DNA of 64,000 bases, taken from assembly GCA_015689685.1 (NCBI GenBank), contig WVSL01000002.1, forward strand, positions 62,001 through 126,000. Reading direction: 5' to 3'. The notes beneath the pieces are model-generated. The model saw only the letters and a list, made by a program, of their open reading frames with translations. It searched no databases and was not told where the DNA came from. This stretch comes from Rhodobacterales bacterium HKCCE2091 (lineage in GTDB: Bacteria; Pseudomonadota; Alphaproteobacteria; Rhodobacterales; Rhodobacteraceae). Position numbers and translations under genes: made by a program. Below, piece by piece: positions 51,679-60,012 of the stretch. Numbering within the stretch: the stretch's first letter is position 1; every line of letters begins with the position of its first letter.

Positions 51679-52905
51679 TTGTCCACGCTCCGGATCGCGA
51701 TGGTGACGACGTTCTACCCGCCGTACAATTTCGGCGGGGACGGCATCTACGTGCAGCGGATGGCGCGGGCGCTGGCCCGGCGGGGGCACCATGTCGAGGT
51801 GATCCACGACACCGACGGTTACCGCGCCATGACCGGGCGCGATCCCGGCCCGGCGGAGCCCGATCCCGACGGCGTGGTCGTTCATGCGCTCGGCAGCCGG
51901 TTTCCCGGCCTCTCGGCGCTCAGGACGCAGCAGACCGGCCGCCCCGGGGCGCATGGCGCGCGGATCGCGGAGATCCTCGGGGACCGGTTCGACGTGATCC
52001 ACTACCACAACATCTCGCTGATCGGCGGGCCGGGGGTCTGGCGTCTCGGCACCGGGCTGAAGCTTCACACCGCGCACGAACACTGGCTGGTCTGCCCGTC
52101 CCACATCCTCTGGCGCGACAACCGGGAGTTGTGCGACGCGCCGCGCTGCCTGACCTGCGTGGTGCGGCACGGGCGGCCGCCACAACTCTGGCGCGCGACC
52201 GGGCTGATCGAGCGCGAGGCGCACAACGTCGACGCCTTCCTGATGCTGAGCCGGTCGGCGGAGGCCAATCACCGCCGTTTCGGCTTCACCCCGCCGACGG
52301 AGGTGGTGCCGTCCTTCCTGCCCGACGTCCCGCCGCTGCCGCCGGCCGAGACCCCGGTGCATCCGCGGCCGTTCTTCCTGTTCGTCGGACGGCTGGAGAT
52401 CATCAAGGGTCTTCAGGACGTGATCCCGGCCTTCACGCCCGACGTGCCGGCGGACCTGCTGATCGCGGGGTCGGGCAACTACGAACCGGAATTGCGGCGG
52501 CTTGCGGAGGGGCGGCCGAACGTGCGGTTTCTCGGGCACATGCGGCCCGACGACCTGCGCAGGCTCTATGCCGAGGCGCGTGCGGTCATCACGCCGTCGC
52601 GCTGCTACGAGGTCTTCCCGCTGGTGGTTCTGGAGGCGTTCCGCGAAGGCGCGCCGATCCTCGCCCGCGACCTCGGCCCCTACCCCGAGATCGTGGAGCA
52701 GTCCGGCGGCGGGCTGCTGTTCCGGGACGCCGACGATCTCGGCCGGTCGCTGGTCCGGCTCGCCCGCGACCCCGACCTCGCGAAGCGGATGGGGGCGGAC
52801 GGGCGCCGTGCCTTCGACATGCGCTGGAGCGAGGGCGTGGCGCTCGGCGCCTATCTCGACCTGATCGACAGGCTCCGCGCCGGAAAGACCCCCGACGCGG
52901 CCTGA
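51679..52905 (+). CDS. glycosyltransferase family 4
   Basis: A 408-residue GT-B enzyme. N-terminal YPPYNFGGDGIYVQRMARALARRGHHVEVIHD; a Cys-rich insert (LVCPSHILWRDNRELC...CLTC) seen in a GT4 subgroup; C-terminal LFVGRLEIIKGLQDVIPAF and TPSRCYEVFPLVVLEAFREGAPILA with the EX7E motif. The start is TTG 51679; the first ATG falls inside strand one. It closes the second glycan locus and converges on the AraC-type gene, 13 bases between stops. Confidence 0.84.
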   Translation: MSTLRIAMVTTFYPPYNFGGDGIYVQRMARALARRGHHVEVIHDTDGYRAMTGRDPGPAEPDPDGVVVHALGSRFPGLSALRTQQTGRPGAHGARIAEILGDRFDVIHYHNISLIGGPGVWRLGTGLKLHTAHEHWLVCPSHILWRDNRELCDAPRCLTCVVRHGRPPQLWRATGLIEREAHNVDAFLMLSRSAEANHRRFGFTPPTEVVPSFLPDVPPLPPAETPVHPRPFFLFVGRLEIIKGLQDVIPAFTPDVPADLLIAGSGNYEPELRRLAEGRPNVRFLGHMRPDDLRRLYAEARAVITPSRCYEVFPLVVLEAFREGAPILARDLGPYPEIVEQSGGGLLFRDADDLGRSLVRLARDPDLAKRMGADGRRAFDMRWSEGVALGAYLDLIDRLRAGKTPDAA

Positions 52906-52918
52906 TCCCCCGGCGGGC

Positions 52919-53830
52919 TCAGTTCGACTTCATCCGCCGGTAGGCCGCCGGGGTTGTGCCGCAATGACGCCGGAACTGCCGCGTCATGTGTTCCTGGTGC
53001 GAGAAGCCGCATTCGAAGGCGATTTCCGCGATCGGAAGATGGGTTTTCTCAAGAAGATCGCGCGCGACCTCGACCCGCAGCTTGATCAGGAACTGGTGCG
53101 GCGGCAGGCCCGTCCCGGCGCGGAATTCCCGCGCGAGATGGCTGGAACTGCGGTTGATGGCGTCGGCGATGTCCGACAGCCGGATCGGCTGGTCGAGGTT
53201 CTCGCGCATGTACTCGATTGCGTTCGAGACGATCGAGTTGAGCGACCCGCGCCGGGGCAGGACGCTTTGCTGCGACTGGAACTCGGCCCCGGAATAGGAC
53301 CGGATCAGCTGCGCCGCGATGGCCTGGCTGAGGTAGTCGACATAGAGCGGCGTGCCGTCGTCGTCGTTCGACAGCGCCTCCGACACCGCGTCGAGCAATG
53401 CGCCGAGCGCGCGGTCGTTTTCCACGATGCCCGGTGTCACCGCGACCTTGTCGGGATCGCCCGACACCATCTGCGCGGCCACTTCGAGAAGCACCTCCCG
53501 GCGGATGTAGACGTGCAGCGTCTTCAGCCGCTCCCCCAGGCGGATCTGGAAATCCGCGCCGCCCGGAATGATGTGGATGCCGCCCGGCGGCACCACCCGG
53601 CTGAACCGGCTGCCGCCCGAGGCCCCGTGGATCTCCACCGGCCCGTCCTGGTGCCGGACGAGAAGGAAATCCTCGACCGCGCCGAAGCTGGCCTCGAACG
53701 GGCTTTCATCCTGGCGCGACGCGAACAGCGAGGTCCAGCCGAGCTCGCTGCTGCTGGCGTGGATCCGGTTGCTCGGCTGCGCGAGAATTCCGTGCGTCTG
53801 GTCGATGGCGAACGATTGTAGCGTCCTCAT
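52919..53830 (-). CDS. AraC/XylS-type transcriptional regulator
   Basis: A 303-residue regulator. An AraC-binding-like N-terminal domain (PF14525 type; SFGAVEDFLLVRHQDGPVEIHG) is followed by two HTH units (RLSDIADAINRSSSHLAREFRAGTG and IAEIAFECGFSHQEHMTRQFRRHCGTTPAAYRR). ATG 53830 is supported by GGAGGA seven bases upstream. It lies downstream of the hydroquinone operon on the same strand with its own 155-base leader, and probably activates that operon in response to an aromatic inducer. Confidence 0.86.
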   Translation of the reverse strand: MRTLQSFAIDQTHGILAQPSNRIHASSSELGWTSLFASRQDESPFEASFGAVEDFLLVRHQDGPVEIHGASGGSRFSRVVPPGGIHIIPGGADFQIRLGERLKTLHVYIRREVLLEVAAQMVSGDPDKVAVTPGIVENDRALGALLDAVSEALSNDDDGTPLYVDYLSQAIAAQLIRSYSGAEFQSQQSVLPRRGSLNSIVSNAIEYMRENLDQPIRLSDIADAINRSSSHLAREFRAGTGLPPHQFLIKLRVEVARDLLEKTHLPIAEIAFECGFSHQEHMTRQFRRHCGTTPAAYRRMKSN

Positions 53831-53985
53831 GCTGTCCTCCCTCAGCAACTGCCACGCCGCGGCAGACACTCCTAGGAGTGACGGGACACCGGGGCTTGCC
53901 ACTCTCCTCCTAGCGGCTGGCATTTCTATCGAATTAAATACAATTTCCCCTATCTGCGTCAACAGGACGCATATCCCCAAGGGGA
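53831..53985 (-). promoter_or_regulatory. AraC-gene promoter region with palindrome and hairpins
   Basis: AT-richer leader between the cobS-like stop and araC. It has a perfect 14-base palindrome cactcctaggagtg (53867-53880) and a nearby related word, actctcctcctag (53902-53914). Hairpins tgcgtc-aacag-gacgca (53955-53971) and tccccaagggga (53974-53985) lie right after the cobS-like stop. The palindrome is a candidate operator. The hairpins may be a weak terminator, although no U-run follows. Confidence 0.45.
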
Positions 53986-54981
53986 CTATTTACCGATGGC
54001 GTCTCCCTTCCAGGGCCCGCTGCCGTCCTCCGGAAGCGCGTGGCCGATGCATCTCTGGTAGTATTCGCGGTAGATCGGTCGCTCCGCCTCGTCGCAGCGG
54101 TTCAGGAACGCGGTCTCGAAGGCGAAATCGAGGTCGCCGAACACCCGCGCGTTCTCGGCCCAGGCGATCACGGCGCGGGGGCTCATGACCACCGACACGT
54201 CGCCCGCGGCGAATCCGGTCCGGGTCTGCTCGGCCATCCGGACCATGCGGCGGACGAGCTCCACCTCCTCGTCCGACGACAGCCACGGAGCCCGCGCACG
54301 GACCACCGCGACCTCCTGCTCCTCCGGCAGGTAGTCGAGCCGCGAAATCACCGACCAGCGGTCGAGCTGCGCCTGGTTGAGCTGCTGCGTGCCGTGGTAG
54401 AGGCCCGACGCGTCCCCGAGGCCGACGGTGTTCGCCGTCGCGAAGAGCCGGAAGAACGGGTGCGGATGCAGGACCCGGTTCTGATCCAGGATCGTCAGCC
54501 GCCCCTCTGCCTCCAGCACGCGCTGGATCACGAACATCACGTCCGGCCGCCCGGCGTCGTATTCGTCCAGCACCAGCGCCACCGGCCGCTGGTAGCACCA
54601 CGGCAGAAGGCCCTCGCGGTACTCCGTCACCTGCCGCCCCTCGCGCAGCACGATCGCGTCCTTGCCGATCAGGTCGATCCGGCTGACATGGCTGTCGAGG
54701 TTGATGCGGATGCAGGGCCAGTTCAGCCGCGCGGCGACCTGTTCGATATGGGTCGACTTGCCGGTGCCGTGGCGGCCCTGGATCAGCACCCGGCGGTCGT
54801 GCTCGAACCCGGCGAGGATCGCCATCGTCGTGGTCGGATCGAAGCGGTAGCCGGGATCGACCGGCGGCACCTGTTCCACCGTCTCGGCGAAGGCGGGAAC
54901 CGTACCGTCGACGTCGATGCCGAAGGTCTCGCGGATCGGAACCCGGGCGTCGGGGCGGGCGATGTCGTCGATGCCGGTCAT
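53986..54981 (-). CDS. CobS-type AAA+ ATPase (MoxR-like), hydroquinone-operon associated
   Basis: A 331-residue AAA+ ATPase that matches cobaltochelatase subunit CobS closely along its length. Walker A GRHGTGKST (69-77), NLDSHVSRIDLIGKDAI, Walker B VALVLDEYDAGRPDVMFVIQRVLE, and sensor region LFATANTVGLGDASGLYHGTQQLNQAQ are all intact. CobS normally works with CobT (VWA) and CobN to insert cobalt in B12. Here the gene overlaps the Rieske ferredoxin stop (ATGA) at the end of a hydroquinone-degradation operon, and no CobN is near. I infer a dedicated chaperone for the Fe(II) dioxygenase, with the CobT-like protein at 60.0 kb as partner. Confidence 0.85.
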   Translation of the reverse strand: MTGIDDIARPDARVPIRETFGIDVDGTVPAFAETVEQVPPVDPGYRFDPTTTMAILAGFEHDRRVLIQGRHGTGKSTHIEQVAARLNWPCIRINLDSHVSRIDLIGKDAIVLREGRQVTEYREGLLPWCYQRPVALVLDEYDAGRPDVMFVIQRVLEAEGRLTILDQNRVLHPHPFFRLFATANTVGLGDASGLYHGTQQLNQAQLDRWSVISRLDYLPEEQEVAVVRARAPWLSSDEEVELVRRMVRMAEQTRTGFAAGDVSVVMSPRAVIAWAENARVFGDLDFAFETAFLNRCDEAERPIYREYYQRCIGHALPEDGSGPWKGDAIGK

Positions 54982-55382
54982 GGCGCGGGTGCCGCCAGCC
55001 GCATCTCGCCGTCGACGACCTCCACCGGCACGGGATCGAGCCAGCAGCGTTCGGCCGCCCCGGCAATCCCGTAGCCGTCCTCGATCCGGAACTCCGCGAA
55101 ATGGGCGGAGCAGCGGATCCGGGTGCCGTCGTCGTTCATGAACCGGTCCGACTTGCGGTTGAGCGGCGAGGAATAATGCGGGCAGAGGTTGAGGTAGCCG
55201 TAGGCCGCCTGCCCCTTCCGCACCACGAACATCGAGAACACGGTGGTGCCGCGGCCGAAGACGTATTCCTTCGCGCCGCCATCGGCGATGTCCGACAGCG
55301 GGCCGAGCACCGTGCCCGGCATCGGCGCGCGCGGTCGGGTGCGCCAGAGAAATGGATCGGGCCGGGTCCGGGCGTCAGCCAT
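54978..55382 (-). CDS. one-domain Rieske [2Fe-2S] ferredoxin
   Basis: A 134-residue soluble protein with Rieske ligands CPHYSSPLN (Cys-x-His) and, 17 residues on, CSAHFAEF (Cys-x2-His). There is no catalytic domain, so it is an electron carrier. It sits between the YCII protein and the CobS-like ATPase, overlapping both (8 and 4 bases). By analogy with XylT-type ferredoxins that re-reduce inactivated Fe(III) in extradiol dioxygenases, it may reactivate the hydroquinone dioxygenase; that role is inference. The start is ATG 55382. Confidence 0.82.
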   Translation of the reverse strand: MADARTRPDPFLWRTRPRAPMPGTVLGPLSDIADGGAKEYVFGRGTTVFSMFVVRKGQAAYGYLNLCPHYSSPLNRKSDRFMNDDGTRIRCSAHFAEFRIEDGYGIAGAAERCWLDPVPVEVVDGEMRLAAPAP

Positions 55383-55683
55383 CGCGCGCCGCGTCGGGCT
55401 GTCCGAGCCCCCAGAGAAACGGCCGGATCTCGACGGACCGGAACAGCCCCTGTTCCATGTAGGGGTCGCCGGACAGGAACGCCTCCACCGCGTCGCCGTC
55501 CGCCGCCTCGACCACAAGAAGCGTGCCGATCATCTCGTTGTCGCCGCCCAGGAGCGGGCCGCCGATATGCACCGTCACCGGGTGGTCGTGGGCGCGCAGG
55601 CGTTCGCGGTGCGCGGGGCGCAGCCGTTGCCGCAGGTCCTGCTTTCCGGGGGCGTCCATCGCGTAGACCGAGAAGTACGCCAT
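55375..55683 (-). CDS. YCII-domain protein
   Basis: A 102-residue ferredoxin-like-fold protein of the YciI family: MAYFSVYAMDAPGKQDLRQRLRPAHRERL with a conserved His, HIGGPLLGGDNEMIGTLLVVEA and an Asp in SGDPYMEQGLF. In other catabolic clusters a YCII protein, TftG, acts on chlorinated hydroxyquinol. Here it may handle a quinone or lactone side product. Start shares one base with the maleylacetate reductase stop (TGATG). Confidence 0.78.
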   Translation of the reverse strand: MAYFSVYAMDAPGKQDLRQRLRPAHRERLRAHDHPVTVHIGGPLLGGDNEMIGTLLVVEAADGDAVEAFLSGDPYMEQGLFRSVEIRPFLWGLGQPDAARDG

Positions 55684-56738
55684 CAGGGTTTCCGCCCTTC
55701 CCACGCCGCCTGCAGCATCTCGCGCACGCCGTCGCGGGAAACGGGGCGCGGATTGTAGTACGGGTTCTGGACGGCGAGATCGGCTGCCTTGTCGAGATCG
55801 GGCTCGGTCAGCCCAAAGTCCTTCAGCGACTTGAACCGCGCCGCCGACAGCGTCAGGCCGTAAAGCCCGGCGGGCCCGTCATCGGTGTCGAGCGCGCGGG
55901 CGACGGCGGCCATCGCCCCGGGCGCGGCCTCGCGGTTGTAGGCGGCCGAGTAGGGCAGCATCAGGCAGTGGATGTCGGCGTGGTTCAGGTCGAACGTGCC
56001 GCCGAGCGTGTGGCAGATCTTGTGGTGGATCGCCATGCCGACCGAGCCGAGGCAGGTGCCCGCCAGCCATGCACCGTAAAGACCCTGTTCGTAGGCGCCC
56101 GCCACGTCGCCCTGCCCGCTGGTGAAGACCGGGACGGCGGCGCCGAGCGCGCGGATCGACTCCTCGGCCATCATGCTGATGATCGGGTTGGTTTCCTGCG
56201 CGTAGAGCGCCTCGACCGAATGGGCGATGGCATTCAGCGCCGAGGGCCCCGCGATGTGCATCGGCAGCGTGTCGAGCAGGTCCGGGTCGTAGATCACCGT
56301 CTCGGGCAGCACCTTCGGATCGGTCAGGGTGGTCTTCTTTCCCGCCTCCGTCTGGCCGAGGATCGCGGTCATCTCGGACCCCGCGAAGGTGGTCGGCACC
56401 ACGACCTGCGGCAGGTCGGTCCTGAGCGCGATGGCCTTCGACAGGCCGATGGTCGAGCCGCCGCCGATGGCGAGGCAGCCGTCGGCGCTGACCGACTGGA
56501 CCGCCTGCATCGCGCTCTCGGTGACCGTGGTCGGCGTATGCTGCGCGGCACCCGGGTAGACGATCCCCGCCCTGCCCTCGATCTTCGCCGCGAACTCGCC
56601 CGCCGTCGCGGACTGGTCGGCGGTGGTGATGACGATCACGTTCTTCAAACCGAGCCGGTCGAGTTCATCGACCGTCCGGTTCCTCGCCCCGCGCCCGAAG
56701 ATCACGCGGCCGGGTCGTGCGGTGTAGACGAAGTCCAT
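55683..56738 (-). CDS. maleylacetate reductase
   Basis: A 351-residue iron-type alcohol dehydrogenase homologue. GGGSTIGLSKAIALR (NAD-binding), VVPTTFAGSEMTAILGQTE and HKICHTLGGTFDLNHADIHCLMLPY, the His-rich stretch at the metal site, match maleylacetate reductases. It would reduce maleylacetate to 3-oxoadipate with NAD(P)H, the last dedicated step of hydroquinone breakdown. It is one base downstream of the dehydrogenase gene and overlaps the YCII start. Equivalent to HapF/PnpE-type genes in nitrophenol clusters. Confidence 0.88.
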   Translation of the reverse strand: MDFVYTARPGRVIFGRGARNRTVDELDRLGLKNVIVITTADQSATAGEFAAKIEGRAGIVYPGAAQHTPTTVTESAMQAVQSVSADGCLAIGGGSTIGLSKAIALRTDLPQVVVPTTFAGSEMTAILGQTEAGKKTTLTDPKVLPETVIYDPDLLDTLPMHIAGPSALNAIAHSVEALYAQETNPIISMMAEESIRALGAAVPVFTSGQGDVAGAYEQGLYGAWLAGTCLGSVGMAIHHKICHTLGGTFDLNHADIHCLMLPYSAAYNREAAPGAMAAVARALDTDDGPAGLYGLTLSAARFKSLKDFGLTEPDLDKAADLAVQNPYYNPRPVSRDGVREMLQAAWEGRKP

Positions 56739-56739
56739 C

Positions 56740-58218
56740 TCAGCGCTCGTAATGCGGCGGGATCTGCGCGTCGTAGTTGACCCAGACCGATTTCGGCTGC
56801 GTGTACTCGCGCATAACCTCGAACCCCATCTCGCGGCCATAGCCGCTTTCGCCGAAGCCGCCAAAGGGGCTGCCGGGGTGGACCACCTTGTAGCAGTTGA
56901 TCCAGACCATGCCGGCGTGGATGTCGCGGGCGAACTTGTGCGCGCGCGGCAGGTTCCGGGTCCAGAGGCCGGAGCCGAGGCCGTAGGCGGTATCGTTGGC
57001 GAGCGCCAGCGCCTCGTCGTCGTCGGAGAAGGTCATGACGGTGGCGAAGGGGCCGAAGACCTCCTCGCGCGCGACGCGGTCGCCGGGCTTCGCCTTCACG
57101 ATGGTCGGCTCGACGAAGCAGCCCTTCGACAGTGCCTCGGCTTCCGGCGCCTTGCCGCCGGTGATGACCTCGCCGCCCTGATCCACCGCGATCTTGGAGA
57201 ACTCCAGAACCCGTTCCTGGTGCATCTTCGACGTCAGCGGGCCCATCTCCGTCGCCGGGTCCAGCGGGTCGCCGAGCCGGATCGACTTCGCGAAACCTGC
57301 GAACTTTTCGAGGAACTCGTCGGCGATCTTCTCGTGCAAGAGGATGCGGGACCCGGCGATGCAGGCCTGGCCCTGGTTGTGGAAGATCCCGAAGGCCGAG
57401 CCGCCGATGGCCGCGGGGATCACCGCGTCCTCGAACACGATGTTCGGCCCCTTGCCGCCAAGCTCGAGCTGCACCTTCTTCAGGTTGCCCGCGCTCGCCT
57501 CGACCACGCGGCGGCCGGTGGCGGTCGATCCGGTGAAAGCGATCTTGCCGACATCCGGGTGTTCCGCCAGCCGCTGACCGGCGATATGGCCGTATCCCGG
57601 CACCACGTTCACGACGCCCGCCGGGATGCCGACCTCGTGCATCAGCTCCGCGATCCGGAGCGTCGAGAGCGGCGTCAGTTCCGACGGCTTGATGACGATG
57701 GCGTTCCCGGCGGCGAGCGCGGGGGCCATCTTCCACGACGTGAACATGAGCGGGAAGTTCCACGGCACGATCTGCCCGACAACGCCGATGGGCTCCCGCT
57801 GCACGTAGTTCAGCATCCCGGGATAGACCGGGGGCAGGAAGCCCTCGACCTTGTCGGCCATGCCGCCGAAGTAGCGGAAACACGCCGCCGTGCGCGGCAC
57901 GTCGAGCTTGCGGGCATCGCGGACCGGGTGACCGGTATCCCGGGCCTCGAGCTCGATCAGTTCCTCGGTGCACTCCTCGATCCGGTCGGCGAGCTTCAGG
58001 ATCAGCCGCCCCCGGTCTGAGGCGTTCATCCGGCCCCAAACCGGCGCGGCCGCCTTCGCCGCCTCGACCGCGCGGTCGATGTCCTCGGCCCGGCCCTCGG
58101 CGATCTCGCAGAGTTCCGAGTTGTCGTATGGGTTCAGCACCGGGATCGTCGCGCCCGCGATGCCGTCGACCCATTCGCCGCCGATGAACAGCTTGTTCTG
58201 GAACGCCTTCTTCAGCAT
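56740..58218 (-). CDS. 4-hydroxymuconic semialdehyde dehydrogenase (ALDH superfamily)
   Basis: A 492-residue aldehyde dehydrogenase. Conserved blocks: GQIVPWNFPLMFTSWKMAPALAAGNAIVIKPSE, catalytic Glu in LELGGKGPN, catalytic Cys in HNQGQACIAGSR, and EEVFGPFATVMTF. By position between hydroquinone dioxygenase and maleylacetate reductase it should oxidise 4-hydroxymuconic semialdehyde to maleylacetate, as HapE/PnpN do. Sequence alone would not separate it from betaine or other aldehyde dehydrogenases. It starts 51 bases after the dioxygenase large-subunit gene. Confidence 0.85.
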   Translation of the reverse strand: MLKKAFQNKLFIGGEWVDGIAGATIPVLNPYDNSELCEIAEGRAEDIDRAVEAAKAAAPVWGRMNASDRGRLILKLADRIEECTEELIELEARDTGHPVRDARKLDVPRTAACFRYFGGMADKVEGFLPPVYPGMLNYVQREPIGVVGQIVPWNFPLMFTSWKMAPALAAGNAIVIKPSELTPLSTLRIAELMHEVGIPAGVVNVVPGYGHIAGQRLAEHPDVGKIAFTGSTATGRRVVEASAGNLKKVQLELGGKGPNIVFEDAVIPAAIGGSAFGIFHNQGQACIAGSRILLHEKIADEFLEKFAGFAKSIRLGDPLDPATEMGPLTSKMHQERVLEFSKIAVDQGGEVITGGKAPEAEALSKGCFVEPTIVKAKPGDRVAREEVFGPFATVMTFSDDDEALALANDTAYGLGSGLWTRNLPRAHKFARDIHAGMVWINCYKVVHPGSPFGGFGESGYGREMGFEVMREYTQPKSVWVNYDAQIPPHYER

Positions 58219-58269
58219 CCGCGCCTCTCGTGCTGCGGCGCGGGGGCCGATGCCTCCGCGCCTGTCCGT

Positions 58270-59310
58270 TCAGAAATCGACCGAAACCGACGGCGCCTTG
58301 CCGTCGCGGATCAGCTCGGGGATCTTGGGGCTGCCGTTCTCCCACACCAGGAGCATCGACCGCTTGGCGGAAAAGCCCTGGTGGCGGATGTCGGCGGGCA
58401 TGCAGCAGCAGTCGCCGGCCTTCGCCGTGACCACGGCCTTGGGCCGCCCGGTATCGCCGTCCTTGATGTTCCAGGTGATCTCGTCGGTAAGCTGGATGAA
58501 CCACTCGCAGCGGTCGTTCCCATGCTCCACCGGCAGGATGTATTCCTCGGATGTCGGGCAGAACAGGCTGTCCTTCACCACCGAGCAGACGCTCGGGTTC
58601 CAGGTCACGTCGGAGCGGCTGAGATAGCCGAAGAGGTTGAACGCCGAGACCTCGTGCTCGAAGCCGGGTTCGGCATGGACCTCGGGCTGATCCTGTTCCA
58701 CGTCCGCGAACATGCGGTTGACCGGGTAGCCGTTTTCGTCGGTCCGGACCGGGGTATCGCCGGGCAGGCCGACCATGCGGCGCGCGGTGACGCGCTCGCG
58801 GCTCACGGCCTCGTCGTTGTCGCCGTTCTTCACGCCCCAGGGCACGCCGGTCTCCATCGGCGCGGCGAAGGGGTCGTAGCCCTCGTTGGTCCAGTCGCTG
58901 ACCATCTCCTTGAAGATTTCCATCAGCTGGTCGGCCTTGAACCGTTCCACGAAGTCGCGGCCGGCCTTCGTGTAGGCCTCGTTCGTGGCGCCGATGAACA
59001 TGTCCACCTCGCCGTAGAAGTTCGTCGTCCCGAACACCTGGTCGAAGTTCACGGTGCCGTAGAAGAAGCCCCAGGCCACGTCGCGCATCAGCGCCCGCAG
59101 GAAGGCATCGACCGGCATCTGGTGGGTCGCCTTCGGGCATTCGAGATAGACGAAGTACTCGTCCCGGCGGAACTTGAACGACCCCGCGCGGAAGCTCTTG
59201 TAGCCGGTGAAGTTGTCGGCCGGATCGACCTGGAAATCGGAAGTGATGGGCAGACCGCGCGGGTTGCTGATCTGCTCCTGCCCGTCGAGGGCCTCGGCCT
59301 TCATCGCCAT
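58270..59310 (-). CDS. hydroquinone 1,2-dioxygenase large subunit (PnpD/HapD-like)
   Basis: A 346-residue cupin-type Fe(II) dioxygenase subunit. The ligand pattern His263-x-Asn265-x3-Glu269 (VEHGNDRCEW) plus His310 (DIRHQGF) has the same spacing (47 residues between the His) as I recall for the iron ligands of PnpD from the PnpCD structure. Other shared blocks are LRALMRDVAWGFFYGTVNFDQVFGTTNFYGEVD and YLSRSDVTWNPSVCSV. With the small subunit it opens hydroquinone to 4-hydroxymuconic semialdehyde. ATG 59310 has GGAG upstream; the gene lies 23 bases after the small-subunit stop. Confidence 0.88.
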   Translation of the reverse strand: MAMKAEALDGQEQISNPRGLPITSDFQVDPADNFTGYKSFRAGSFKFRRDEYFVYLECPKATHQMPVDAFLRALMRDVAWGFFYGTVNFDQVFGTTNFYGEVDMFIGATNEAYTKAGRDFVERFKADQLMEIFKEMVSDWTNEGYDPFAAPMETGVPWGVKNGDNDEAVSRERVTARRMVGLPGDTPVRTDENGYPVNRMFADVEQDQPEVHAEPGFEHEVSAFNLFGYLSRSDVTWNPSVCSVVKDSLFCPTSEEYILPVEHGNDRCEWFIQLTDEITWNIKDGDTGRPKAVVTAKAGDCCCMPADIRHQGFSAKRSMLLVWENGSPKIPELIRDGKAPSVSVDF

Positions 59311-59333
59311 TGCTTGTCTCCTCGTCGTTTCAG

Positions 59334-59840
59334 TCAGGCTTCGGTCTGACAGATCTCGGCCCACCGGTGCACGGTGACCGGGCCGTCGATCGTCTGGATG
59401 ATGATGGTGCAGTCCTCGTCCGCCGAGAACCGGTAGGCGGCGCCCACGGGCAGCATCGCCATGTGGCCGCGGCCGAGCACGACGTAGCCCATGTTCTTTC
59501 CCTCGGGGTCGCCCGACAGCTGGTGCGCGCCCTCGCTTTCGGGATCCACCACCGCGTCGGGATCGTCGAGCTTGACGAAGTCGACGCGGCACTTGCCGTC
59601 CATCGACAGCACGAATTCGTCGTGGGCGGCCGTGTACCAGGGCGAGATGCCCTTGGCGCGCACGCTTTCGATCACGTATTCGAAGTTCTTCGCGACGGCG
59701 ACCCGTTCCCATGGCTGCGCCTTCGCGGCGGCCTCGAACAGGTTCGAGAAGACGTAGCGCTTGGGGTCGTCGTCGATGATTCCGACCTTGCCCTTCTTGT
59801 AGTCGTGCAGGGACCCGAAATCGGTTGTGTACTGAGTCAT
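59334..59840 (-). CDS. hydroquinone 1,2-dioxygenase small subunit (PnpC/HapC-like)
   Basis: A 168-residue cupin-like protein. RYVFSNLFEAAAKAQPWERVAVAKNFEYVIESVRAKG and SPWYTAAHDEFVLSMDGKCRVDFVKLD agree with the alpha subunit of two-component hydroquinone dioxygenases, and its size is right for that subunit. It is the first gene of the minus-strand operon. ATG 59840 has GGAG upstream; the in-frame extension to 59966 runs into the divergent promoter. Pairing with the large subunit immediately downstream makes the call firm. Confidence 0.85.
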   Translation of the reverse strand: MTQYTTDFGSLHDYKKGKVGIIDDDPKRYVFSNLFEAAAKAQPWERVAVAKNFEYVIESVRAKGISPWYTAAHDEFVLSMDGKCRVDFVKLDDPDAVVDPESEGAHQLSGDPEGKNMGYVVLGRGHMAMLPVGAAYRFSADEDCTIIIQTIDGPVTVHRWAEICQTEA

Positions 59841-60012
59841 GGCAGGCTCCGGATGTCGTCGGCTGATGCAAGCGTAGACCCGCCCCGGAACGCCAACCTG
59901 CACATTCGGAGCAAATCTCTGTCCAATCTCGGAAGTGCCGCGACGGAGCCTTTTCGGACCCGCCATCGGGGCCTATCGTCGGGCCCGCGAAACGACTGCG
60001 AAGGGGGTGGCC
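59841..60012. promoter_or_regulatory. divergent promoter region of hydroquinone operon and cobT-like gene
   Basis: About 170 bases. Direct repeats aatctc at 59914-59919 and 59925-59930 are spaced 11 bases, one helical turn, the usual phasing of AraC-type half-sites. If the upstream GTG at 59935 is the true cobT-like start the region shortens to 94 bases and the repeats lie directly before it. Confidence 0.4.
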
